A DNA stretch of 64,000 nt from Syncephalis plumigaleata (Eukaryota > Zoopagomycota > Zoopagomycetes > Zoopagales > Piptocephalidaceae): assembly GCA_025201365.1 (NCBI GenBank), contig JAIXMF010000001.1, forward strand, positions 1,178,001 to 1,242,000, written 5' to 3'. Each line of letters starts with the position of its first letter. The stretch's first letter is position 1. Of this stretch, positions 47,560 to 59,137 are shown in pieces. The notes under the pieces are model-generated. The model did not search any database. It was given only the letters and a program-made list of their open reading frames with translations, and was not told where the DNA came from. The position numbers and the translations under genes were made by a program.

Positions 47560-48975
47560 ATGGAGACTTATCACGGTTATGTAGAAACAGTGCTGGATGC
47601 ATTGATTCTATTCGAGGCATGCGATTTAAACATGCTCACCTGTGTTAAGCGCCGCTTGCTAGGCGAAGAGCGTGATCACATTCGATCCGGCTCAGTGTTC
47701 ATCTGGGATGAGGATAACTCGGGTATTCAACGATGGACTGACGGTCACCGTTGGTCGTCTTCACGTCCTTGTGGTAATTTCATCGTCTACGATGAACTTG
47801 ACAACCATAAACGTCGATCGGATGTGCCTAAAGCGGAAAATACCACCACTGACAAGTCAGAATCCAGCGAGAATGACGATAAATCAGCGTCAACCGGTTC
47901 TTCAGATACCACAAACGATACTAAAACCGGTGCGACTGACAACAACAACAACAACAACACTAGTAGCAAACGTAATGTGCTCTCTGATGGTCTAGTGAAG
48001 CGTGCTCTATCAGTATGCACTGCCGATGGACGTCGTTTGCATCTCGTATCCTACTACTCGAAGGCGGATATCCAACGTCATGCGCTTAAAATTCCCCGAT
48101 GCGATTCCGCGCTTGCTGCCGTCAAGATTCCTGAAGCTAAATTCCCCGAGATCATTTGCGAGGTTGGCTCGGATGGCGCCAAGACCTGGCGATTCGCTGC
48201 GGCCCAAGGCCGTGGACACGCATCTGTAACACCTGCTCGTTTCTTGGCTTCAATTTATCCACGTAAGGTATTCCCACACGGTAATGTACCACATCCAAAT
48301 GCTGCCATGTCGATGCCACTAGCTTATCCTGTGCACCATCATCATCACCATCATGGCGGTCAACAGCAACAGCAACCACATCATCCACATCATCCACATT
48401 ATCAACATCAACATCAACATCGAGCAGGTCATCTAACACCAACATCGATGGAGGCTTACTCCGCACGTATGATGCCGCCAGCTCATCGCTATCACCCATC
48501 GATGACATCTGGACATGGTCACTTGCAAGCTGAACATTTGGCAGCAGGTGGTGCACCACCAACCATGTCCGGCTGTGAGTGCCCTTCCTGTATCCCGCAA
48601 TGGGTGAGCGCACCCCATGGTTCATCGAACGCGGCCCCATCCGACACTCCATCATCCCGCGGTTTCGGCTTCAATCACGGTAAACCAACACCATTGCCAT
48701 CCACCTCGCCCTGTCCATACCCTCCACATCATGGTGGATCGCAATCACCCATCCCAGCATTGATGAGCTCATCGTCATCTTCGGCTTCTTCATCGTCGTC
48801 GTCATTACCGGGTTCGCGTGTAGAACAGCCAATGATGCCAACTCACTCGGTCTCTTATCCTTCTTCTTCATCGAGCAACTATCCACCCACTCCTGATCAT
48901 CGACATCACTCGTATCCTCAGCGTTCATCGATGGAGTATCACTCGTCAGTCTACGATCATCCACGTCACCCACAC

Positions 48976-49006
<31 letters not shown>

Positions 49007-49671
49007 GCACTGCCGCTTCTCCTATCATCACTCAATCCTATCCTTCTCATCAATCGTCATCGACACCGACACCACACCAGTCGCACTCGTACCCGTCTAG
49101 TATGAGTGGTCATCACGCTCATTCCATGACTATGGAGCATGGTCGTAAACAACTCCCCCATAACTTGTATTCATCTCCATTCGACGATATGTCCTCGTCG
49201 ATTAAGCTTCCCTCCATTGTAGTGCCACCCATTTCGGCAGCGGCAGCGGCAGTCGATCCAGAAACACCTCATTGGGCACCATCACCATTAAAGTCGCGTC
49301 CAATGTTGATCGATTCCGCGAGTGCTCCTCGTCGTCATCTGCCACATCCATTGGACACGCTCGATCGCCAGAGCCCACCATCGCTGGCACATGCACGAGC
49401 CCAGCGTACCAGCTCATCGTATCGTGTGCATCCCTATCAGCCATCGACGCCTCGTTCCACCGGTCCTCGACCTCGTCATGACAGCATGAACGACGCTGGT
49501 CGTTACAGTCCAAGTGGCAATCCCGCCACCACTCCTGGTGCCTTGAGCAATGGTCGTCACTCGACTTCACGCTCACCATCGTTGCCTTCACCACGTAAAA
49601 TGAACGACGGCTACTATGGCATGCCCACCACCAGTTCATCATCGACCGCTATTACCACTTCTCCTATGTAA
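47560..49671 (+). CDS. WOPR-domain transcription regulator (Gti1/Pac2/Wor1 family), copy 1
   Basis: Sequence-specific DNA-binding regulator. Family members control morphological switching, sporulation or virulence (Wor1, Ryp1, Sge1, Pac2). It is a single-exon ORF of 703 residues. WOPRa (residues 1-80) shows ETYHGYVETVLDALILFEAC, the IRSGSVFIWDE segment, and RWTDGHRWSSSRPCGNF. A charged Asn/Ser linker leads to WOPRb (about 145-230), with LVKRALSVCTADGRR, HLVSYYS and TWRFAAAQGRGHAS. The C-terminal 470 residues are low-complexity His/Ser/Pro with a CECPSC motif. It is convergent with the second WOPR gene, 1.5 kb away. No frame slips. Confidence 0.95.
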
Positions 49672-51193
49672 ATAGGATGAAGAGATAAAAGTATACAAAT
49701 ACATAAAAAAATACAATAGCGCATGGCCTACTACCATTATTCCTTTCTTTCTCTCTTCTCTTCCTTCTCTTCCTTTCCTCTCTTTTATTATTATCCATCG
49801 TTTCTTTTTCTATTCTCTTTTCTATTCTTCCTCTTCTTCATACGAATTTAGCGCCAACATCTATTGATATACCTCTCATCCTATACATGCACATTGTATT
49901 TCCTAGTTTCCTTTCCTTCTTAGATTTCTTTTTATTTCCCTCTTCTATTTCATGTACTCTTTTTTGGTGACACCTTTTTTTTCTTTGTTGTTATTGCTAT
50001 TGTTGCTGCTTTTTATTCACGGTTATCATTTTTCTTTTCTTTCCAATAATTGATTGGCGGATTGGCTTTATTCCTTAAAAAGAACTGTCTTATACAGATT
50101 TTATCCATTCTACCAATAGTCAATTAATATTTACTTATTTATCATTATCATTATTACAACAACAACTACTACCACCTCTAAATGTGTCAGCACTTGAAGC
50201 GCGCAAATGGAGCTATTGCATATGCCTATTGTTGTATGCAAATCATTTATAAGAATGGTTCCTTGGTCTTTGAATAATATAACACACACCTATATATATA
50301 TAACGACCATACTATGCATACTACTAATACGGTCAATCATCCTACTTTATATTATATTCATGTGGTTAATAGATAAGATATCTACAAGATATTATTATTA
50401 TTATTATTATTCCACTATTGTCATTGTTTGTGATACAGTATTATAGAAAGCAGGAAGAAAACACACTAGTTCAATAGATATATATTAATTAAAAAACACA
50501 CCTATTACCTTATACACATTTAGAACACTATGATAAACATGCAGCATTTCTCCACGAATACTCAAATATGTACACATGTAAATACTTCGTCTAATGACAG
50601 ATATAGTAGACACGTAGTTTAATAATCAGATTAATTAAAGAAAAAGTTATCATAGTAATTGTAATAGTAATAACAAATAAGTAAATAGTAAGTGGTAGTT
50701 CGTTCCATTGATTCCATTACACGGCTAGTTAGCTAGTTAATTAACCAGTTAATTAATTGATTATAAATATAGGCGCGTATAGCAATAGCATCAAAAATGC
50801 ACATCAAAATAAACAATAGAGATAATCGACAACGAGTGGGATAATCGTATTCAAATGTGAGAATGAAAGAGAGAGAGAGAGGAAATAAGTGCAACAAGTG
50901 TCAATGTGGTGTAAAGGTGAATAATCCACGATGCTTGATGAATAACTAACTATATATAAATAATTATGTATCATCATTATGGTAAGCAAAAAGGAAGGCA
51001 GAAAGAAAAGTTCGTCAAAAAAAAGTAGTAGAAAAAACAATAAGTGAATGATAATAAAATAGTATAGTATTGAGTGATGAATGATATAGCCAAATGCTAT
51101 CTACAACAACGACGACAACAACTATATACTAGCAAGCAATAGAGAAAGAGAGAAGGAGAGAAAGAGAGAAGGAGAAAAGAGAAATCCTAATAG
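49672..51193. other. Convergent spacer between WOPR copies 1 and 2
   Basis: Pyrimidine-rich 3' flank (about 49738-49960), then AT-rich DNA with ATT repeats (about 50392-50412), and a purine-rich GAGA/GGAGA tract (about 51135-51182) at the end of copy 2. No gene recognised. Confidence 0.35.
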
Positions 51194-53773
51194 TTAAGGG
51201 TAGTTACGATGTGATGATAATTGAAATCGTGGTGAGATAGGTGGTTGGAAAACAGTGGTAGATTTCCATCGTGCCATAGTAGGTGCACTATCTCGTCGTG
51301 TCATCGCCATGGGTGGAAGTAAAGGTGCCGTATTAATGATGCCATTACTACTAGTATTATTGCTACTATTAGTAGTGGTATTAGTGGTAGTATTAGACCA
51401 GTCTGTTACTACACGCATGTTCATCATTTCATTCTTAGGTGTACTATCCGCGGATGGTGGTGTAGCCATCCAATATGGATGTGATCGGCGGGTGGGACTT
51501 GTGTGTCGGTACACCTTAGTCGTTGCATTAACGGGACCATTAGTCGTCATGACCATACTCGTGCGAATGTGCGAGTCAACGGGGATGGATGATGTCGATC
51601 CTGGAATGGGATGATGTAAACGTTCGTTAGGTGACAAGGGAGTATGACCATTAACCTCGTCATAGTTATTGGTGAACTGTCCGCCGTGCGGTGTCGTAGC
51701 ACTGAGCGGTGATCGTTGTGCCGTAGTAGACGACCCGTTCATACCGGCATAATGGTGCGGTGAACGTGGTGAACGTGGCGAGTGTGGTGATAACATTGAC
51801 GGACCAGAACCATGTCCCATATGGAAGTAACCGGGATGCGGTGTGGACAAGCTCGACTTTCTACGTAACGAATGATGGAATAAGTGTGGCGTGGAAGCCG
51901 ATCTAGGACGATAGAATCGTAGACTAGATGGAGGCATCGATTCCATCATAGGACGACCACCATTACTTGAATTCATATAATCAACAACAGTGGTGGTTGC
52001 AGCCGTTGCTGCAGCAGCAGAAGTCAATAAAGAAGGTGAAGACAAAGATACTGATAATGGTGGTGGTGGTGCTTGTGTCGCGTTAACTGGAGATGATTCA
52101 TTATCTACATTATGGTTGGAATCATCGTGAAATTCGTGTTCCTCTAACAACTGATGCTGATGCTGATGCTGATGCTGATGCATTTGACAGTCAGCACAAT
52201 CAGTCTCCATCATAGAGGATGAGTTTGACCAATAAGCGGAAGCGGATTGACCGCCATTGAGTAATGGTAGGGTAGGCAAGGTATGTGATTTGGTAGGGTA
52301 ACGATTGTTGGACTCGTAAGATGAAGATGATACATCGTGTATCGATTGTTTTCGATGAATAGCATAGGATAAAGTGCTAGCATCGGATGCTACTGATGCT
52401 GCTGCTACTGATGCTGCTGTTGATGTCGGTGGTGTGTCAGCCAACAATGTAGAAAGTGATGGCAGTTGAACGGAAGAGGACGACGACGATGAGGAGGAAG
52501 ATGGCGACAAGGATGGTGGCTGCATGTTATCACTTCTAACTGGTATTGACGAGGCAGACACTGTGCGTGAAAGCACTCGAGCAGGTGGTGCGTGAGGGCC
52601 TGTTCTCGCCAACATTGGACTGGAATAGACAGCACGATCTAGTGCATGCGTGCTATATCCACTATGATGCAATGTTGGATGGCTTTGCTGATGTTGTAGT
52701 GAGTATCGTCGATGATAAAAGTGATCGGATGCATGAGAGGTGGCTACATGTTGATGACTGCCATGTGTTGGGATGGGTGCATAAGACGATGCAGCACCAT
52801 TAGGCTGAATACGAAAACAGTTGACAGCTGATTTATTGGTTGCCATAGATGGATGATGCTGATGCTGATTATGGTGATGGTGGTGGTGGTAATGATGATC
52901 GTTACCTGATGGGATAGCTGCAGTGCTAAGGCGTTGTTTGCTTACTGCACCAAATCCTGCACCATGTATGCCATTACCGGTAGACGTGGAAGTGGAAGTA
53001 GACAGAGCAGCAGCAGTAGCAGCATTCGTAGACTGGCTAGCACTAGACGGTGCCATGTCTGATGGCAAAGCCGATGCATGGCCTCTACCCTGTGAGGCGG
53101 CAAATCGCCATGCCTCAACACCATCCTGTCCGACCTCGCGCGTTAAGGCTGGATAAACACCGTCGGCCAATTGCAGATTACGCAGACGGTCATCGAATCG
53201 TGGCACGGCTAAACGACCTTTCTCGAGGTCTTTGGCCATGTAATAGGAGACAAGGTGATAGCGACGTCCATCTGAAATGGTAATGGATAGCGCACGTTTA
53301 ATGAGTCCATTGGGTTTCGCCGGCACACGGATACCTGCTGAGGTCAACACGCCAGGTCCTAGATTGCTGGAGATGGACGAGCCAGACGAGGAAGATCTCG
53401 ATTGAATACCATCAACGGTGGCACTATCGCTGCTATCAGGTGTAGTAGGTGATTTCGAGTCATCCGACGGCGAATCGGGAGATGATGAGGCAGCAGTCGC
53501 TTGTTTAAGTTCATCGATTTCCGAGTCTTCGCATAATTCTCGATAAATGATAAAGTTGCCGCGTGGACGTGACGACGACCATCGACGACCATCTGTCCAG
53601 CGTTGGATACCCGAGGCCTCCTCGTCCCAGACGAATATTTGGCCAGAGCGAATATTAGTACGCTCCACTTCATCGAGTCGTTTAGTGACAAACTTTAGCA
53701 CGCCAACACGACAGCCTTCTAAAAGTAGTAAGGCATCGAGTGCCGTCTCCATGTACCCGTTATAGGTCTCCAT
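51194..53773 (-). CDS. WOPR-domain transcription regulator, copy 2
   Basis: Paralogue of the neighbouring WOPR genes, 859 residues, single exon. The start at 53773 (METYNGYMETALDALLLLEG) aligns exactly with the start of copy 1. The frame stays open upstream to 54157, but that extension translates a GATA microsatellite and is rejected. WOPRa (residues 1-83) has RSGQIFVWDEEASGIQRW and RWSSSRPRGNFIIYREL. WOPRb (about 155-240) has LIKRALSITISDGRRYHL, VPRFDDRLRNL and WRFAASQGRGHAS. The long tail is Ser/His/Pro-rich with a CADC motif followed by a His-Gln repeat. It has Arg where copies 1 and 3 have Cys in the SRPxGNF motif. It probably regulates a developmental programme, but its targets are unknown. 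Confidence 0.94.
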   Translation of the reverse strand: METYNGYMETALDALLLLEGCRVGVLKFVTKRLDEVERTNIRSGQIFVWDEEASGIQRWTDGRRWSSSRPRGNFIIYRELCEDSEIDELKQATAASSSPDSPSDDSKSPTTPDSSDSATVDGIQSRSSSSGSSISSNLGPGVLTSAGIRVPAKPNGLIKRALSITISDGRRYHLVSYYMAKDLEKGRLAVPRFDDRLRNLQLADGVYPALTREVGQDGVEAWRFAASQGRGHASALPSDMAPSSASQSTNAATAAALSTSTSTSTGNGIHGAGFGAVSKQRLSTAAIPSGNDHHYHHHHHHNQHQHHPSMATNKSAVNCFRIQPNGAASSYAPIPTHGSHQHVATSHASDHFYHRRYSLQHQQSHPTLHHSGYSTHALDRAVYSSPMLARTGPHAPPARVLSRTVSASSIPVRSDNMQPPSLSPSSSSSSSSSSVQLPSLSTLLADTPPTSTAASVAAASVASDASTLSYAIHRKQSIHDVSSSSYESNNRYPTKSHTLPTLPLLNGGQSASAYWSNSSSMMETDCADCQMHQHQHQHQHQLLEEHEFHDDSNHNVDNESSPVNATQAPPPPLSVSLSSPSLLTSAAAATAATTTVVDYMNSSNGGRPMMESMPPSSLRFYRPRSASTPHLFHHSLRRKSSLSTPHPGYFHMGHGSGPSMLSPHSPRSPRSPHHYAGMNGSSTTAQRSPLSATTPHGGQFTNNYDEVNGHTPLSPNERLHHPIPGSTSSIPVDSHIRTSMVMTTNGPVNATTKVYRHTSPTRRSHPYWMATPPSADSTPKNEMMNMRVVTDWSNTTTNTTTNSSNNTSSNGIINTAPLLPPMAMTRRDSAPTMARWKSTTVFQPPISPRFQLSSHRNYP

Positions 53774-54153
53774 CTTGTTGATACGGTAGTAGCAATATGG
53801 ATAATGACAGTAGACTATAGTAAATAGATAAAAAGATAGAAAGATAAACGTAAATAACGCGATGAATAAACAATAAAGACTATGAGAATAGTTGCAATCC
53901 AATAGTCCAAACAATAGATAGATAGATAAATAAATAGATAAATAGATGGATAGAGCGTAGATAGAGCGTAGATACAAGCAATATATTTCCGCAATAGAAT
54001 AAAAACAGTCAATCGGGAAAGCAGTAGCAACAACGATAGGGAAATCGATTAAAGAAGCAAGAAGAGTGCGACGTGCAAGGTCTTCTTTTAACCTTTTGGC
54101 AAAGTAATGATAAGAGTAACACAACTTTTGTGCTATAACTACCATTCTCACTT

Positions 54154-54182
54154 TCACTCACTCACTCACTCACTCACTCACT
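54154..54182. repeat. CACT tetranucleotide microsatellite
   Basis: About seven tandem units 380 bp upstream of the WOPR copy 2 start. Confidence 0.9.
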
Positions 54183-56086
54183 CTATTTCATTCTTACACT
54201 TACCTATTCACGTATACACAGACAGATATCAATAGATAGAAATAAAGAAGAGCAAAGGTTAGTTAGTTTGCTAGTTTTTGCAATAATAGTAATAGCGATA
54301 TAAAGAGAATGATCAACAGATAAATAGATAGATATGGAGATAGACACAATGATAGATACACTAGTACGCGTTGACCTACTAGTAGATGTGTGTCAATAAT
54401 GGAACAATAGAGGATATGAGAGCAAGTAATAGATCAATAGTAGTCAATGAAATAGAATAAGAAAAGAGAACACTATCAAGTGTTGTAGTAGTAGTAGTGG
54501 TAAAAGAAGAAGAAGGGAAACAATAGTAGTGTGTTCAGAATAAACGAAATAATTAGAGGAACCGACACAGATAAGCACATACACACAAACACACGCGCAT
54601 GTAATAACAAGGGGGAAAGATGGGGAATATCACAGGGTTATTATAGATTATTATATGGATACGGGTATGAAAAACTGGGTTGCAACTGGCGAACAAATGT
54701 AGAGTAAGAGAGTGAGAGCAAGAGAGTGAACGAAAGCGAGCTATAAACTAGTGGCATGGCATTGCGCACAGGGTGCGTGATTTAACTAGAACGATAATCG
54801 CCGAGCAAAGAGGAATGCGGACAAGGCAATGGGAACTTGACCAAATGGGAAGGCATAGGGAATATGAATACTATTATAGACGTGTCATTGGTACGGAGAA
54901 ATAACGATAAAAGACAGGCTGAGTAGAGAGCGGTGTCTATTAACATGCTGTCACGACTATTGCGGTTACTTATTATGTTATAGCGATGGTCAACATTATT
55001 GGTAATGTAGGGTTATACGGACATGATAGACCACTATTGTGTCGGAGGAATAATAATAACAGTAGGCTGGGTCCATTCGTTTACCCACTTGCTCTCACTC
55101 TCACATTGACATCTATAGACGGACATAGACAGACAGACACATACACATACACACACACATACACGTACACACGTAAGAACATAATGGGTGGACGTTGTCG
55201 TACGACGACTTGACATGCCTTCACTATTCGATGATGGATGTAGGGAGATAACATCGTTAACAACTTGTTAAGCGTGTGCATTAGCGAGTGTATAAAAATA
55301 ACTACATAAGCCTGATTTGCGAAGGTCCCGCACGGACATGTGGCTGCCATCTGCTCGCACCAAAATTATGGAACCAGTAGTACAGGGCGTCATGGGTAAC
55401 GCAAACGAAAATACTCCGATATCGCTGTAGGAACAAAGGGGTATGTATGGATGTGGATGTGCGCGCGTGTGCGTGATATTGACACGCGGATAGGAACGTA
55501 AACAAACAAGCAGGCAGGCAGGCAGGCAGGCAAAGCAGGAGTAAGTGAGTGAGTGAACAAGCAAGCATCTTTGGTGTATGCATGTGGAGACATAATAATA
55601 ACCGTATAAAAATAAATACATTCACGCGTGTCTATATGTACACGTTTATGTGCACATGCTTATGTGTATATGAAGTATTACTAGTCTACTAGCAAGTAAA
55701 AAGATACATTCGCAATAATGCAACTGTATTAATGGTACTACTATGTGTGTGTACTTGTGTTGCCTTGCCATTGACACTGAAACTAGACGTACACACACAC
55801 ACACACACACCAGTGTGTACCTCCATAATCATCAGAAAAAGTAAAGATGGTCGCGTCAAGTAGTGCAAACGATAGCGAATAAGCGCGCTAGCAATCCGCC
55901 TTGTGGGTGTACAGGATGAGCATGCGCCAATGGATTAGGGCCATAAGCCGGAATGGATGAAGTCCGTATGCAAGTAGGCAAGTATACCCAGTCACTACTG
56001 AGCACATACACAAAACGCACACAAGACGCACACACACATACATACATACACCAAGTGACATAGATATACACACCGAGAGATGTACA

Positions 56087-56152
56087 TACATACATATACA
56101 TATACATATACATACATACATACATACATACATACATACATACATACAATAC
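56087..56152. repeat. CATA tetranucleotide microsatellite
   Basis: The longest simple repeat in the window, made of imperfect ATACAT units followed by a pure CATA run. It accounts for several Tyr/Val/Cys-rich spurious ORFs on the minus strand. Confidence 0.9.
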
Positions 56153-57178
56153 GTACACATACACTGACACGGATATATTCATTCATGTGAGGACACACGC
56201 ATTCGTGCAGCTAATGGGGTAACATAAACAAATGTGTGGGTGGGTGGGTGCCCATGTTTATGGCTCAATGTATGTACCGTTCTCTTTTTCTCTTTTGTTT
56301 TCTTTCTATGAATGTCTATGACTACTTGTACAAACATCCATTCGTATGCAGATCACTCGACATTTAGCAAAACTAAAAAAGCAATCATCGGGTAGTGATT
56401 TCATCACCAAATAGGGTTGATACATTGCTAAAGTGGTCGGCCAGTGCACGGGCATCTACACATCAATCTACATATCAGTCTACACATCAATGTAGTAGTG
56501 GTAGTGGTAGTGGTAGTAGTGGTGGTAGTAGTAGTCTATCGATGATGATCATCATCATCATCATGATACATCACCATGCTAGTGGTACAACAGCAACATA
56601 GCCTATCCAACTATTTAAGGCAAATAACCACACATATAGAACACGGTTAAATGAACGTAGTTGTGTGTAACCATGTAGCAATGCAAGACGACAAATGAAC
56701 GTCAATAGTCAAGGGGTGTACCATTTCAGGTAAAACAAATTAAAAAAGAGATATGAAATGATTCTATTTGCCAGTCAATAAACCTCCGACTATTAGAATT
56801 CAGCCATGTCATGTGAATGTCATTCAAATAAATAATATCATAGTCGATATCATCGGAACTTTAATCAAATCATCATCGATCCAACCTATATTCACCATTG
56901 AGGAAATGCGTAAAAAAAAGGGACAAATCCATTCATTGTAGAGTAGCTACAAGAGAAAATTGAATGTAAAACGTCATTCTACACTATTTTGCTTTCTTTT
57001 TAAGTGTGTACAAGTAAATGGCTATAACCATTAGATAGAGGCTATCATATATATATATATCATTGATGACTATTATCTATCAATAGACTACTAATCTATA
57101 GGTGTATACTTACAATGTAATAACAAGTTCAATGATAGTCAATTGAATGAATAACAACGTTGTCAATCAATTGTATAA

Positions 57179-57205
57179 CTAGTAGTAGTAGTAGTAGTAG
57201 TAGTA
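57179..57205. repeat. TAG trinucleotide microsatellite
   Basis: About nine tandem TAG units in the spacer between WOPR copies 2 and 3. Confidence 0.9.
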
Positions 57206-59137
57206 GGAAAAGCTAATAATCACAAATAAGGTAGCTGGGAATTCAGTGCGGAGTTGTAGAAATATTTAAATTGTATGGCACTCGATTCATCGAATTGTAC
57301 GCATGTGTGTGTAAAATATAAGAATGCATCCAAATATTTCCTGGTCACATTAATGGATATTAGTAGGGTATTATCAATGGAAGAAGAAGAAGAAGAGCAA
57401 ATAATTAAATTAGAAATGACGGACCTGAAATGAGGTCTATCACAATTGAAATGTCATGTCATCATCATGATTACATTGTTACATTGTTACATGATGATTA
57501 CTGTTAGTATCAATATGTGTGTATGTGCGTGTACTCATTATGTGTACACATTATACGGTGGTTGTTTAGTGTACCGTTTCCTTGGATGCCGTAACCCACT
57601 CTCTATCTGTCTTTCTTTGCTTCCTCTCTTTGTGTCTCTCTCTCTATTCTCTAATCATACTCGTTCTTTTCTGCACTATCACACCAAGATACCGGAACCC
57701 ATGTAATACGAATAGGATAGAAGCAAATACGATAACCATTGATGCTCTTGGCCGTGTCTCACACGGTGGAAACAATTCCCATTGACATGGTATGTATGGT
57801 ACGCTACACATCCATGATTGCTAGTTTATTAGTGATTATTCACGCCATTACCAATGATGGAGTGGTACATTTACCAAATGAGTATGGGTTAACGAGTTTT
57901 ACCGTTGGTGAAATGGAAACTAGGAACATTCGTTGGAATAGGCGTGATTAATTAAGTACATTGTACGAAAAAAGGCTTGTGGTAATCAACGGAGGATATT
58001 GAATAAATCAATAAACTAATTAGAGTAAGGACACGGCAATGGAGTTGCCGAGGATGAGTGTTAATAAATTAATCTATTGAATATCCGCTTTGTTATCCAC
58101 TAAACACCTTACCTTACGAATATCGAGTGAGGTACACTCATCTATACGCGAATCGAATAGGAATGAACAATCCTCATATCCTATTCTGTTCTATTCTATT
58201 CTATCATCTATGAGCATGGATATGAGTATGGGTATGTGTGCTATTGTCCACACCAAGGATATGGGTTGAATGATGATACTTTCTTTCCACGTAACCAATG
58301 TATTGTGAAAGCAATTGAGCCTTGTCGTAATTCGTAAATATGTCACATTGATGTGTAGATCACCTTCCCCGCTCATAGTTGAAATGCCAAGTATTTCACC
58401 GGAACTGAATGGATTTATTTATTTATCCTTAATTACAAATAATACAATGAAAAGAATGAGCTATACCATATGGACGATGTTTGACTAATTTATTAAAGGC
58501 ATTAGCAATAATAATAATAGTAATAGTAATACGAGTGCTTGTATGTACGAATATGGTTGTTGTTAAAAGAATGTAATAAAAAATAGCTGGTATAAACTAC
58601 TGATATCTATCTATCTATTTATATATATATTGAGTGACTGAAAGAGAGAAATGATGAATTTTCACCATTACTTGATGATAGTGTGTGTGTGTGTGTTGTA
58701 CTGGCCGACAGAAAGGTCTTATTCGTAAAACATAGGCTGGCTCGAAACAAAATTTACTTCTTAGTGCGCTTATGGGCGCAACAAATGTGTCATACACACA
58801 TGGCAAATAAAATAAATAGCAAAACGGAGGGAAATAGAAGAAGGAAAGGGGAGAGAGCCTATGATAATATGAAATGAAATGAACTAAAATAAAAGAAAGG
58901 AAATAAATAAAGACAGGAAAATTGAGCGAATGATAAACAGAAAGTTGTCGCAAATGCTACAGGTTAGTACTGAGATAAAAAGAGAACCAATACAAAGCAT
59001 ATAGGTGTATATGTAGGTAGGCAGGTAGGCAGTCAGGCAGTCATGCATGCATGCATCTATGTATAGGTAAATGACTCTATTCTATAATAGATAAACACGC
59101 GCGTGTGTGCGTGTGTCTGTATAATCCATCTATCCTA

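Larger units (their letters stand above)
53774..59137. other. 5.4-kb spacer between WOPR copies 2 and 3
   Basis: Upstream region of copy 2 and 3' flank of copy 3. No confident gene. It is dense in simple repeats: GATA-type (about 53915-53960), CACT (54154-54182), TAG runs (about 54487-54505), CA (about 55138-55165), GGCA (about 55510-55532), CA (about 55791-55811), CATA (about 56087-56152), TAG (57179-57205) and CT (about 57632-57650). The many short ORFs here are translations of these repeats. A 70-codon stretch near 57739-57951 is the most gene-like, but has no recognisable features. Confidence 0.4.

Noticed and set aside
53774-54157. 128-residue N-terminal extension of WOPR copy 2
   Set aside because: It translates a GATA-type microsatellite and pyrimidine tracts into hydrophobic repeats. 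The METYNGY start matches the paralogue's start exactly.
56087-56152. Regular repeat considered as a CRISPR-like or satellite array
   Set aside because: It is a pure tetranucleotide microsatellite without spacers, in a eukaryotic genome.
55302-56198. Cluster of minus-strand ORFs with Tyr/Val/Cys repeats, superficially like repeat proteins
   Set aside because: They are translations of GGCA, CA and CATA microsatellites in overlapping frames.
57739-57951. 70-codon plus-strand ORF in the WOPR 2-3 spacer
   Set aside because: Mildly protein-like at its end, but it has no homology that I recognise, no splice partners and no conserved motif.
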